Assembly (NCBI RefSeq): GCF_029277305.1
Contig: NZ_CP119526.1
DNA from: Guptibacillus hwajinpoensis
Lineage (GTDB): Bacteria; Bacillota; Bacilli; Bacillales; Guptibacillaceae
Direction: 5' to 3' (one strand)
Length of the DNA stretch: 64,000 nucleotides
A model generated the notes under the pieces. The model did no database searches. It was not told where the DNA came from and saw only the letters and a list, made by a program, of their open reading frames with translations. Both the position numbers and the translations under genes were made by a program. Shown in pieces: positions 34,666 to 44,558 of the stretch; within the stretch, counting starts at the first letter, position 1; each line of letters opens with the position of its first letter.

Positions 34666-36067
34666 TATTTTTTCTACACTACTTATTGTTTTTACGTTTT
34701 TCGTGGCTATTTATATGATTGGTATCATCGTATTTTATTTCATTTTGTTTATCATATCGGCTTTCCAACTCCGAAAAGAGTACAAATTGGACCAATATGA
34801 ACCCTATGAAGAACTTGCGCAGTCTTCTCTAACAAGGCCTGTATCGATTCTTGTCCCCGCTTATAACGAAGAAGCTGGTATTGTTCCAAGCGTTCGTTCA
34901 CTACTAAGCATTAATTACCCGGAATTTGAAGTGATTGTGATTAATGACGGGTCAAAAGATAATACATTGAAAGAAACGATAACACATTTTGAAATGGTTA
35001 AGGTAGAGAAGGCGATTCGAAAGCAAGTAAGTTCAAATGAAATCGTACAGGTTTACCAATCGACGATCTATGAGAATTTATTTATGATCGACAAGTTAAA
35101 TGGTGGGAAGGCAGATGCACTTAATGCAGGACTTAATGTCGCCCAGTATCCTTACTTTTGTTCTTTGGATGGAGATTCAATAATTGAACGTGATGCATTT
35201 ATTAAAGTGATGAAGCCAATCATTGACTCTAAAGAAGATATTGTAGCAGTTGGTGGTAGTGTCAGGATTGCTAATGGTTGCATCATTGAACGAGGAGAGG
35301 TAATGAATGTTCAACTTGCTAGAAGTCCTCTCGTTATTATGCAGGTTATTGAATACTTCAGAGCATTTCTAATGGGGAGAATTGGTCTATCGCGACACAA
35401 TCTTCTATTAATTATTTCTGGTGCCTTCGGAGTATTTCATCGGGAGAGCGTTGTTAAGGTTAACGGTTACCGAACAAATACAGTTGGAGAGGATATGGAT
35501 CTGGTCGTAAGGCTACATAAATTAATTAAAGAAGAGAAGTCAGGAAAGAGAATTGTCTATGTACCAGACCCGGTTTGTTGGACGGAAGCCCCTGAATCTC
35601 CCAAAATTCTAAGAAGACAACGAAGTCGCTGGCATAGAGGATTGTTTGAGAGTCTTTGGCACAATAAGAAAATGTTGTTTAATCCGAAGTATGGTCTTGT
35701 TGGTATGATATCGATGCCATATTTCTTTATTGTAGAATTTCTAGGTCCTGTTATCGAATTACTTGGATATATCATTATGATTTTATCTCCATTTATTGGA
35801 GGGGTCTATACCTCATTTGCACTTCTATTGTTTATGTTAGCGATTATCTATGGTTCACTTCTCTCGATGAGCGCAGTGCTTCTAGAAGAATGGAGCTTAA
35901 GGCGTTATCCGAAAGTAAAAGATCTTGTTAGGCTGTATGTTTATTCGCTTTCTGAAGCGTTTTGGTTTAGACCATTAACAGTGCTTTGGCGGGTTGAAGG
36001 GATTGTTCAGCTTATTAAAGGAAACAACAGCTGGGGTGAAATGAGTAGAAAAGGGGTTTCTAAATAA
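34652..36067 (+). CDS. Family 2 processive glycosyltransferase
   Basis: A 471-residue membrane glycosyltransferase. N-terminal span, then the GT2 catalytic domain: VSILVPAYNEEAGI, VINDGSKDNT, DGDSII, GEDMDLVVRL and the processivity motif RRQRSRWHRG near residue 320; then about three to four C-terminal spans. Start choice: GTG 34652 follows AGGAAGGGG at 7 nt; ATG 34622 would overlap more and has no ribosome site. The layout resembles BcsA/PgaC-type polysaccharide synthases but lacks a PilZ c-di-GMP domain. Product polymer unknown. Confidence 0.92.
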   Translation: MSFASIFSTLLIVFTFFVAIYMIGIIVFYFILFIISAFQLRKEYKLDQYEPYEELAQSSLTRPVSILVPAYNEEAGIVPSVRSLLSINYPEFEVIVINDGSKDNTLKETITHFEMVKVEKAIRKQVSSNEIVQVYQSTIYENLFMIDKLNGGKADALNAGLNVAQYPYFCSLDGDSIIERDAFIKVMKPIIDSKEDIVAVGGSVRIANGCIIERGEVMNVQLARSPLVIMQVIEYFRAFLMGRIGLSRHNLLLIISGAFGVFHRESVVKVNGYRTNTVGEDMDLVVRLHKLIKEEKSGKRIVYVPDPVCWTEAPESPKILRRQRSRWHRGLFESLWHNKKMLFNPKYGLVGMISMPYFFIVEFLGPVIELLGYIIMILSPFIGGVYTSFALLLFMLAIIYGSLLSMSAVLLEEWSLRRYPKVKDLVRLYVYSLSEAFWFRPLTVLWRVEGIVQLIKGNNSWGEMSRKGVSK

Positions 36068-39000
36068 GTGCGTAGATGGATAAATCGTTCAACTAGTATT
36101 GGCTTAGCAGCAGGATTAATTGTTCTTATATTGATACTATGTATACCAATAGTCGTATGGAGCTTCCAAGAAGAAAACAAAAAGAATGTTTTTATCATTA
36201 ATAAAACGGTTCCAGATGATACGTACCGTGAACACAGAGGTTTGACGTGGATTCTTAATCATAAGAAATGGGTTAAAGAAGATGAATCTGCTTATGCACC
36301 AAAAAGTGACTACGCCGGGTTCCATCCTGGGACAGGAAAAGACTATGACGTTACTAAATTCCCAGATTCGTTAGTAGGGAATGATTTAATCTACCTAGCA
36401 GATTCATATGGAGTATATGAGGAAGATTTCTATGGTGCTAACTTTGAAGGAGACCGTTCCGATCTCATTTATGGTGGAATGAAAGAAGAAGAGGTTAGTA
36501 TTCTTTCAGAGGCTGTTCAAAAGGGTTCGACTTTTATTGCCGAATTTAATGCTTTTGGTAGTCCAACAGAAAAGAAAGCAAGGCAGGATCTTTCCTCTCT
36601 CTTGAATCTTGAATGGTCTGGTTGGATTGGTCGCTATTTTGAAGATTTATCTCCAGATGGAGAAGTTCCTAACTGGGCGATAAGTAGCTATGAAAAGCAA
36701 AATGAGAAAGAGTGGGACTTCACTAAATCGGGTCTCATTTTCGTACATGAAGATGATTCAATTGTTGTCGTTGAAGAAAAAGACATTGGAGAAGATGCGG
36801 TGCAATTTACTTTCAGTGAAGAAGGAAGTACATTTCTTCAGAATAAACAAGTAAAAAAGTCAATGTCTTATCACTATTGGTTCGATATTGTTGAACCATT
36901 GGATAGTAAAGAAGTACTCGCTAATTATAATCTTGATGTAAATGAAGATGCACAAAAAAGGTTAGAAAAAGAGGGGATTCCTCTTACTTTTCCAGCTGTC
37001 ATTCATCATAGTAAAACGTATTACTTTGCAGGAGACTACGCTGATCGTGAATCAGAATTTGATTTTTATCAGTATAAGGGACTTCCTACTATTAATCGCC
37101 TCTTATTGACAGGTGATAACGAAACGCTTGAGGCGTTTTATTGGAAAATGTATCTGCCATTGATGGATTCAATTCTAAATGATGTCAAAGCTCCAGATAA
37201 GCAACAAGTTAAACCTTCGATAGAAGTTCAATCAGTAGATGGAGTTCAAGTAGCGGGCCAAGTGGGTGAGAATAAACTCCAGGTATTTAAAGAGGGAGAA
37301 TGGGAAGACCTCTTAATTAAAGGAGTAAATATGGGAATAGCCAAACCTGGTTATTTCCCCGGTGAGGCTGCGATTACAAAATCGGAATACTTAAGATGGT
37401 TTAAACAAATTGGCGATATGAATGCGAACGCCATTCGAATCTACACGATTCATCCACCGTCTTTTTATGAAGCTTTACTAGACTACAACAGTACTTCAGA
37501 CCAACCTTTATATCTTTTTCATGGTGTATGGGTTGAAGAAGAGCCACTGATTGCATCAGAAGATGCTTTTGATGAGGAAAATACAAAACGACTAGATAAG
37601 GCCATTAAAGACACAGTCGATCTTATTCACGGTAATGCAACGATAAAGGAAAAACGAGGTCACGCTAGTGGACGATATACAGCAGATGTTTCTCCCTACG
37701 TGATTGGATGGGTACTTGGGATTGAGTGGGATCCTAAAGTAGTTGTATCAACAAACGAGAAACATGAAGGAATGACTGAATATCAAGGTAATTACTTGAA
37801 TACGAAAGGTGCTAGTCCATTTGAAATTTGGGTGGCAGAAATGATGGACGACACAGTTAGTTACGAAATGGATCAGTATAACTGGCAAAGGCCCGTTAGC
37901 TTTACGAACTGGGTTACAACGGACTTACTTGAACATCCGGCAGAGCCTTCTGAAGAGGAAGACCTTGTTTCCGTTGATCCAAATGTTATTGAGTTGAATG
38001 ACAAGTATTATGCTGGTCAATTTGCTTCCTATCATATTTATCCTTACTATCCTGATTTCTTAAACTATGAAGAAGAGTATGTGAATTATGTTGATAAGGA
38101 TGGCGAAAAGAACAATTACGCTGGATATCTCAATGCGCTTAGAAACGTTCATTCAATGCCAATTCTTGTTGCTGAGTTTGGAGTTCCGGCTTCAAGAGGC
38201 ATGACGCATAGAAATGTGTACGGGATGAATCAGGGGTTCAATTCTGAAGAAGAGCAGGGACGCACAGATGCAAAGTTATTCGGAAACATTGTTTCCGAGA
38301 ATTATGCAGGTGGTCTTATCTTCTCCTGGCAAGATGAATGGTTTAAACGAACTTGGAACACGATGGATCACGATAATTCCGACCGCCGTCCATTTTGGTC
38401 AAACGATCAAACGAATGAACAGCAGTTTGGTTTGCTAAGTTTTGATCCGGGTAACGATCTTACAATTAAAGTGGATGGAGACATAGAAGATTGGGAAGAG
38501 GCTGAGATTGAACCACTCTACCAGAATGTTGGAGAGAACTTTAAGAGTCTATCAATGACAAGTGACGAGAAATATATTTACTTCCGTCTCGACTACAAGA
38601 ATATGTCAAAAGAACAGTTAGAACAAGAAAAGACAATGTTGGTTTTTGATACGGTTAGTGGGCAAGGGAGTACACAGTTGTCTGTAGAACCTGAATTAAA
38701 AACATCAGCTGGTATTGATTTTATTCTGAACCTTGCAGGAGTTAACCAATCCAGACTTACCGTCCAAAGCCATTATGACTCGTTTTATTATCAGTATGGG
38801 GAAGATCTTGAATTAATCAAGAAACAGGATTATGCGAAAGAAAAGGATAATGATATTTTCCATCCAATTCGTTTGGCACTAAATAAAGAGTTAACGATTC
38901 CGAGTCAGAATAAGACGCTTCCTTTTGATTCATATGAAACAGGTCTTCTCACTTACGGTAACGCGAATCCAGAGAGCAAAGACTACAATTCTCTTTCTGA

Positions 39001-39352
39001 TTTTATCGTTAAGGACAACATAATTGAAATTCGTCTTCCATGGGCACTTTTCAATGTGAAAGATCCTAGTACAAAAGAAATGATGGGCGATATGTGGAAG
39101 AGTGGAATAGAGGCTTCTAAAAAAGTAGAAGAGTTTAAAGTAGGGGTCGTTATGTATGAAGGTGATGTCGAGGAGTCAGACATATCGATTACATCGCTTA
39201 AGGATACGGCTCCTGAAATGAAAGATAACTTTTTACCTGTGAACCAATTCTACAAGTTTGATTGGGAAAAATGGAGTGAGCCAAATTACCACGAGAGATT
39301 AAAACAATCGTACTATATTATGCAAGATGAGTTTGGCCGATATAAGAAGTAG
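36068..39352 (+). CDS. Large membrane-anchored glycoside hydrolase-like protein
   Basis: 1094 residues, GTG start directly after the glycosyltransferase stop. N-terminal membrane anchor (residues 12-34), an extracytoplasmic region without recognised motif (35-410), a TIM-barrel-like region (about 415-780), and a C-terminal CBM9/DOMON-like beta-sandwich (from about 803: VDGDIEDWEEAE, YIYFRLDY). Candidate clan GH-A catalytic acids are Glu near 553 (VLGIEWDP) and Glu near 702 (LVAEFG). It would act outside the cell on the polymer made by the neighbouring synthase. The family number is not certain. Confidence 0.75.
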   Translation: MRRWINRSTSIGLAAGLIVLILILCIPIVVWSFQEENKKNVFIINKTVPDDTYREHRGLTWILNHKKWVKEDESAYAPKSDYAGFHPGTGKDYDVTKFPDSLVGNDLIYLADSYGVYEEDFYGANFEGDRSDLIYGGMKEEEVSILSEAVQKGSTFIAEFNAFGSPTEKKARQDLSSLLNLEWSGWIGRYFEDLSPDGEVPNWAISSYEKQNEKEWDFTKSGLIFVHEDDSIVVVEEKDIGEDAVQFTFSEEGSTFLQNKQVKKSMSYHYWFDIVEPLDSKEVLANYNLDVNEDAQKRLEKEGIPLTFPAVIHHSKTYYFAGDYADRESEFDFYQYKGLPTINRLLLTGDNETLEAFYWKMYLPLMDSILNDVKAPDKQQVKPSIEVQSVDGVQVAGQVGENKLQVFKEGEWEDLLIKGVNMGIAKPGYFPGEAAITKSEYLRWFKQIGDMNANAIRIYTIHPPSFYEALLDYNSTSDQPLYLFHGVWVEEEPLIASEDAFDEENTKRLDKAIKDTVDLIHGNATIKEKRGHASGRYTADVSPYVIGWVLGIEWDPKVVVSTNEKHEGMTEYQGNYLNTKGASPFEIWVAEMMDDTVSYEMDQYNWQRPVSFTNWVTTDLLEHPAEPSEEEDLVSVDPNVIELNDKYYAGQFASYHIYPYYPDFLNYEEEYVNYVDKDGEKNNYAGYLNALRNVHSMPILVAEFGVPASRGMTHRNVYGMNQGFNSEEEQGRTDAKLFGNIVSENYAGGLIFSWQDEWFKRTWNTMDHDNSDRRPFWSNDQTNEQQFGLLSFDPGNDLTIKVDGDIEDWEEAEIEPLYQNVGENFKSLSMTSDEKYIYFRLDYKNMSKEQLEQEKTMLVFDTVSGQGSTQLSVEPELKTSAGIDFILNLAGVNQSRLTVQSHYDSFYYQYGEDLELIKKQDYAKEKDNDIFHPIRLALNKELTIPSQNKTLPFDSYETGLLTYGNANPESKDYNSLSDFIVKDNIIEIRLPWALFNVKDPSTKEMMGDMWKSGIEASKKVEEFKVGVVMYEGDVEESDISITSLKDTAPEMKDNFLPVNQFYKFDWEKWSEPNYHERLKQSYYIMQDEFGRYKK

Positions 39353-39380
39353 GTGAGGATTTCTTTCTACGAATATTATG

Positions 39381-39408
39381 AGTAGGCTCTTTCTTAAAAC
39401 AGCCTACT
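39381..39408 (+). terminator. Intercistronic hairpin
   Basis: An 8-bp perfect stem AGTAGGCT with AGCCTACT and 12-nt loop, with no T-run. Possibly an mRNA stability element; its GGCTCTTTCTTAAAA segment also resembles a MITE family A end. Confidence 0.35.
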
Positions 39409-39431
39409 AGTAAAAGGAATGGGTGAACAGA

Positions 39432-39797
39432 ATGGCTCCTAAACTATTAGTTGCAGATGATGAAGAAATTCTACGAATGTTAATCGTAGATACACTAGAA
39501 GATGATGGTTATGAAATTGACGAGGCGTCTGATGGTGGAGAAGCGTACAACCTTATTCAGTCAAACGATTATGATCTTGTATTACTTGATTATATGATGC
39601 CTGAGATGACAGGTCTTGAAGTGATTAAAAAGGTGCGAGATGAAGGTAAAGAAGAAGTTAAAATAATGATGTTAACGGCTAAGGCACAAAAGAAAGATGA
39701 AGAAATTGCGCGACAAGCGGGTGCTAATTACTTTATTTCTAAACCTTTCAGTCCAGTAGAACTTGCTGAAGTAGTCGAGGGTATCCTAAGTGAATAA
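39432..39797 (+). CDS. Single-domain response regulator
   Basis: A 121-residue CheY-like receiver. The acidic pocket DDEE, the phospho-acceptor in VLLDYMMPEMTG (Asp near residue 51), the switch threonine in MMLTAK and the lysine in SKPFSP are all present. ATG 39432 with GGGTGA 5 nt upstream, or GTG 39423 with AAAGGA. It has no output domain and overlaps the kinase gene by 8 nt, so it probably passes phosphate to or from the kinase and the Hpt-containing cyclase. Confidence 0.92.
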   Translation: MAPKLLVADDEEILRMLIVDTLEDDGYEIDEASDGGEAYNLIQSNDYDLVLLDYMMPEMTGLEVIKKVRDEGKEEVKIMMLTAKAQKKDEEIARQAGANYFISKPFSPVELAEVVEGILSE

Positions 39798-42672
39798 GCG
39801 ATGGAAAACGAGCTTATCAAAACAGTTCATCTGGTTCATGAGTGGCTTCCTTGTCCTCATCCTACTTTCAGCGATAGCGTTAGGAGTATATAGCCAGTCC
39901 GTTGAACAGAAATATCGAACAAAAGTTAATCAACTCAGGACTGAGCAGCAGTATGCAGTTCAGCTTGAGGACAGTCTAAATCACATGTTTTTTGAAGCCA
40001 GAGGGTATTTAGCATTTCGTTTAGAGTCTCCTTTTTTGAATGAATATCGTAAGGAACAGGAAACGATTGATCAAAAAATCGATGATCTTGACGAGCGAAT
40101 TACTGACAGTGATCAGAGTGCTTTCATTGAAGATTTAAGAAAATACTTAATTAGATATGATTCGTTGTTAAATCAAGCAATGACATTTGTTGAGAATGAT
40201 AGTACGAGTGGACTTAGAAGTCTCTCTCAAGGTGGCGGTGGAAGCGACCTAGTTTACACGATGCGAGATCGTATGAGAGAACTCGTTAGGTCAATTGAAG
40301 ATGAAATCTACTCAACTGAAGAAGAGCTCATTGAGCGATTATCAAATATACAGTTTCTCTTTGTTGTCTTTGTCATCTTCCTTTTGTTAATTGCGACTAT
40401 TATAGCTGGAATTATGGCCCGTAGAATTGGTAAGCCTCTACAGGAATTAGCGGTTGCTTCAAGCCAGGTATCTTCAGGTGAAAGTGTCGAGATGCCACAC
40501 GTTCGAAGAGAAGATGAATTAGGTGAGCTAGCTAGAGCTTTTAATTTAATGGTAAGCAATATTCAACAGAATGAGCGCGCATTAATTACGACAAACGAAG
40601 CGCTAGTGAAGCAAAGTGAAGAACTAAAGGGTAGTAAGAGTGAACTTGAACAAAATGTACAAGAAATGAATGTCCAAAAGCTCGTTCTTGAACATCGCAA
40701 TGAGTTGAATCGATCATTGGCATCTACTTTGAATAAAAATGAACTACTTCAAAGTATCATAACCAATATGATTTATATTCTAAATTCGGACAAAGGTTTA
40801 GTCGTGATGATGAATCAAGGTAGGGACTACGCTTCGCTAGGTATTCGTCAGGACAAAGTTCATGAATGGATTGATAGCATGATGGATGGTCCTGTAGTTA
40901 AAGTGATAGATCAGAAAAAGCACCATATTGTAAGACGAACAATGACTGCAGGCGAAGGAGGCTATCATGATGGAGTAGGGCACTCTAGTGATTTATACCT
41001 TCCCATACTATCAGATGATTCCGTTGTTGCTATTCTATGCATTACACGTATAGGAAAGGATTTCAACAACCAGGAACTACAACAAATATCAGGCCTCTCT
41101 GGTCAAATATCGCTTGCACTAGATAAATTAAGATTATATGAAACAACCGAGAACGAGCGTATGGTAAATATGGAAATTCTGAATACAATACGAGAAGGTA
41201 TTCAGCTTGTAGACAGAGAAGGCACTACGCGGGCAATAAATAATCAAATGTGTACAATGCTTGATACTTGTTTCCCTGAAGGAGATCAGGAAAAGTCGTA
41301 TGGTGAGTGGAGTAAGAAGTTTCTTCAGCAGGTCGATTCCAAGGATCGTGACGCTGTTCAAGAATACATTTGTAATGTTATTGCTGGAGTAAAACCAAAA
41401 CAAAGTGAACTTATCTATCAGGCTAATGGTGAAGCGTCCTTGTTTATCCAAATGTACTATGAGCACATCTATAATGCTGATAAGTTTATTGGTTCCATAT
41501 TTGTTCATAGAGATATTACTCGTGAACACCAGGTAGATGAAATGAAAAACGAGTTTGTAAGCACAGTTAGTCACGAGCTTCGCACACCACTTTCAAGCGT
41601 GCTCGGATTTACAGAGCTAATGCTATCCAAAGAATTAAAGCCAGAGAAACAGAAGAAATATTTGAACACCATTTACAAAGAAGCGAAACGGTTAACATCT
41701 CTGATCAACGATTTTCTAGACATTCAGCGGATGGAAGCCGGTAAACAAAATTACGAGAAAAAGCCAGTTAATTTGCAAGAAATAGTGGAAGAGGTACTAG
41801 ATAGTTATCGTATTAATGCTACTAAACATTCTTTCTTTATTGAGGATTTAACGGATTGTTATGAGCTAATAGGAGACGCTGATAAAATCAAGCAGGTCTT
41901 TAACAATTTCATTAGCAATGCGGTTAAATATTCTCCTGATGGCGGATCGATCGTTATTCGATTCTACGAAAAGCAAGGGAATCTATTTGTTGATATTGAA
42001 GATGAAGGGCTTGGAATTCCTGAGGATGCTCTCTCTAAATTATTTACAAAATTCTATCGCGTTGATAATTCCGATAGACGTCAGATTGGAGGAACCGGCC
42101 TTGGTCTCGCCATATCAAAAGAAATTGTAACTGCTCATGGAGGCGGAGTGACAGTAACATCTGCATTAGGAAAAGGCAGTACGTTTACGCTTTCTTTCCC
42201 ATTAACTACAAAAAAAGAAATGCAGCCTGAGAAGTCAGATGATGAGATGGATGCTGCTGTTTTAATCGTTGAAGATGATGATAGTCTAGCTCTTTTATTA
42301 ATGGAGGAAATTACTGAAAACGGATGGTCTGTTCATCATTGTAGAAGTGGCGAAACAGCCATTAAACTACTTGAGACGATGAATCCTCAAGGCATTGTGC
42401 TTGATATCATGTTAGATGGAAGAATGAACGGCTGGGATGTCTTGAAAGCGGCGAAAGAAAAAGAACATACAAAAGATATACCTATTTTTGTATCGACAGT
42501 AAGCGAGGAAAAACAACGGGGATTTGACTTAGGGGCAAGTGACTATCTTATTAAGCCATATCCTCCTAAGAAATTAACGAAGTCTCTTATTAAATCGCTT
42601 GTGAATAAGACGAACAATGGCAAGATCTTAGTTCCTGATTATTCCATTGAGGATACAGAAGAAGGTTCATAG
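39790..42672 (+). CDS. Hybrid sensor histidine kinase
   Basis: 960 residues, GTG start inside the regulator's end. Order: membrane span (about 12-32), CHASE3-like extracytoplasmic helical domain (about 35-190), second span (about 193-213), HAMP, coiled coil, GAF-like domain (about 310-455), PAS-like domain (about 460-580), HisKA with VSHELRTPLSS (His near 594), HATPase with NFISNAVKYSPDGG and GGTGLGLAISKE, and a C-terminal receiver (from about 820; Asp near 871 in VLDIMLDG). Likely feeds a phosphorelay to the adjacent regulator and the Hpt-GGDEF protein. Confidence 0.93.
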   Translation: MNKRWKTSLSKQFIWFMSGFLVLILLSAIALGVYSQSVEQKYRTKVNQLRTEQQYAVQLEDSLNHMFFEARGYLAFRLESPFLNEYRKEQETIDQKIDDLDERITDSDQSAFIEDLRKYLIRYDSLLNQAMTFVENDSTSGLRSLSQGGGGSDLVYTMRDRMRELVRSIEDEIYSTEEELIERLSNIQFLFVVFVIFLLLIATIIAGIMARRIGKPLQELAVASSQVSSGESVEMPHVRREDELGELARAFNLMVSNIQQNERALITTNEALVKQSEELKGSKSELEQNVQEMNVQKLVLEHRNELNRSLASTLNKNELLQSIITNMIYILNSDKGLVVMMNQGRDYASLGIRQDKVHEWIDSMMDGPVVKVIDQKKHHIVRRTMTAGEGGYHDGVGHSSDLYLPILSDDSVVAILCITRIGKDFNNQELQQISGLSGQISLALDKLRLYETTENERMVNMEILNTIREGIQLVDREGTTRAINNQMCTMLDTCFPEGDQEKSYGEWSKKFLQQVDSKDRDAVQEYICNVIAGVKPKQSELIYQANGEASLFIQMYYEHIYNADKFIGSIFVHRDITREHQVDEMKNEFVSTVSHELRTPLSSVLGFTELMLSKELKPEKQKKYLNTIYKEAKRLTSLINDFLDIQRMEAGKQNYEKKPVNLQEIVEEVLDSYRINATKHSFFIEDLTDCYELIGDADKIKQVFNNFISNAVKYSPDGGSIVIRFYEKQGNLFVDIEDEGLGIPEDALSKLFTKFYRVDNSDRRQIGGTGLGLAISKEIVTAHGGGVTVTSALGKGSTFTLSFPLTTKKEMQPEKSDDEMDAAVLIVEDDDSLALLLMEEITENGWSVHHCRSGETAIKLLETMNPQGIVLDIMLDGRMNGWDVLKAAKEKEHTKDIPIFVSTVSEEKQRGFDLGASDYLIKPYPPKKLTKSLIKSLVNKTNNGKILVPDYSIEDTEEGS

Positions 42673-42701
42673 GTTCAATCAAGTGGAACTGTTCGTCATA
42701 C

Positions 42702-42734
42702 AAAAACCCCCTATGGAGTGTCCATAGGGGGTTT
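42702..42734. terminator. Bidirectional terminator
   Basis: A 14-bp perfect stem (42704-42717 with 42721-42734) flanked by A- and T-runs; ends the polysaccharide locus and the converging ABC-F gene. Confidence 0.92.
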
Positions 42735-42739
42735 CATCA

Positions 42740-44296
42740 TTATACTAATTTCGTCGTCCAATCTTCACAGTTCCATACATCTGTAGCAATATCTTGATAG
42801 AATTCAGGTTCGTGAGAAATGAGGATGACGCTTCCTTTATATTCATTCAGAGCACGCTTGAGTTCCGCTTTAGCCTCGACATCAAGGTGATTTGTTGGTT
42901 CATCAAAAACGAGAAGATTTGATTCAGTGTTCATAAGTTTACAAAGTCTGAGCTTTGCTTTTTCTCCTCCACTTAATACATCAACTTTACTCTCAATGTG
43001 TTTCGTGGTTAAACCGCATTTGGATAGAGCAGCTCGTATTTGTGCCTGGCTATAGTGAGGGAATTCTCTCCACAGTTCTTCAATACACGTATTTGACGTT
43101 CTCGTTTTGAGTTCCTGTTCGAAGTAACCAGTGTATAAATAGTCACCAAGTTCCACAGATCCGTTAATTGGTTGGATTTCTCCAAGGATACTACGAAGAA
43201 GCGTCGTTTTACCAATACCGTTCGCACCCATTAAAGCAACTTTTTGCCCTCGTTCCATTGAAAGGTTTAGTGGACGTGAGAGCGGTTCGTCATAGCCTAT
43301 GACAAGATCTTTTGTTTCAAAAATGAGTTTACCTGAAGCTCGAGCTTGCTTGAAGTGAAACTCTGGCTTAGGCTTTTCTTTAGCGATTTCAATAACATCC
43401 ATCTTATCGAGTTTCTTCTGTCTCGACATAGCCATGTTACGTGTTGCTACACGCGCTTTATTTCTTGCAACAAAATCTTTTAATTGAGATATTTCTTGTT
43501 GTTGCTTCTTGAATGCAGCTTCGACTTGCTGTTTCTTCACTTCATAAACAGAAAGGAAGTTATCATAGTCACCAACATACCTTGTTAATTCTTGATTCTC
43601 CATATGATAAATCAAGTTAATAACGCTATTTAAGAATGGAATATCATGTGAAATTAAGATAAAGGCATTTTCATATTCCTGTAGGTAACGTCTCAGCCAA
43701 ACAATATGTTGTTCATCAAGATAGTTTGTAGGCTCATCAAGAAGAAGAATATCAGGTTTTTCAAGAAGTAGCTTAGCAAGAAGTACTTTTGTTCTTTGGC
43801 CACCACTTAAATCCTGTACATCTTTTTCAAGTCCAATCTCATCTAGACCAAGTCCTCGTGCAATTTCCTCGACCTTGGCATCAATTACATAGAAGTCGTT
43901 GTTTGCTAGCATATCTTGCATTGTTCCAGTTTCTTCTAGAAGTTTTTCAAGCTCTTCTGGTGAAACATCGCCCATTTTAGCAAATAGTTCATTCATTTCT
44001 GCTTCGTAATCAAACAGGTACTTAAAAGCTCCTTTTAATGCATCGCGTATCGTCATACCACGTTCAAGCACCGTGTGCTGATCGAGATAACCTACCCTTA
44101 CATTCTTAGACCATTCAACAGAACCTTCATCAGGATCAAGCTTCCCTGTAATGATATTCATGAAGGTAGATTTTCCTTCACCGTTGGCTCCAACTAGTCC
44201 AATATGCTCGCCTTTTAGAAGGCGAAATGACACATCATCAAAAATGGCACGGTCACCGAATCCGTGCGTAAGGTTTTTCACGGTTAATATACTCAT
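42740..44296 (-). CDS. ykpA: ABC-F family ATPase (YkpA-like)
   Basis: A 518-residue soluble protein with two ABC ATPase domains and no membrane part. Walker A motifs are GANGEGKST and GANGIGKTT, signature motifs LSGGQRTK and LSGGEKAK, and the linker has charged helices (about 240-310). ABC-F proteins act on the ribosome as translation factors or antibiotic-protection proteins. The N-terminus (MSILTVKNLTHGFGDRAIF) closely resembles B. subtilis YkpA as I recall it, so a housekeeping member is more likely than a resistance factor. Confidence 0.9.
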   Translation of the reverse strand: MSILTVKNLTHGFGDRAIFDDVSFRLLKGEHIGLVGANGEGKSTFMNIITGKLDPDEGSVEWSKNVRVGYLDQHTVLERGMTIRDALKGAFKYLFDYEAEMNELFAKMGDVSPEELEKLLEETGTMQDMLANNDFYVIDAKVEEIARGLGLDEIGLEKDVQDLSGGQRTKVLLAKLLLEKPDILLLDEPTNYLDEQHIVWLRRYLQEYENAFILISHDIPFLNSVINLIYHMENQELTRYVGDYDNFLSVYEVKKQQVEAAFKKQQQEISQLKDFVARNKARVATRNMAMSRQKKLDKMDVIEIAKEKPKPEFHFKQARASGKLIFETKDLVIGYDEPLSRPLNLSMERGQKVALMGANGIGKTTLLRSILGEIQPINGSVELGDYLYTGYFEQELKTRTSNTCIEELWREFPHYSQAQIRAALSKCGLTTKHIESKVDVLSGGEKAKLRLCKLMNTESNLLVFDEPTNHLDVEAKAELKRALNEYKGSVILISHEPEFYQDIATDVWNCEDWTTKLV

Positions 44297-44558
44297 AGGA
44301 AAACACCCTTTGTTTGTTGTTTAGCAATCCTCATTGATTATATCTGACAAAAGAGCTTGATGAAAGTCACGAAGAGTGGAAAAGGTTGAGAATTTCACTT
44401 TTGTAGTAAAAAAGACACGAATAACGAACCTCCTAGACAATAGTCCTAAGGAAAATAGAGGAATATTTACATCGTGTACTCAATCCCTTAATAGTGTAGG
44501 TTTAAGCTAGAAGGAGCCTTAAACTAAAGAGGCTATAAACAAGGGGAGGGAAATTCCA

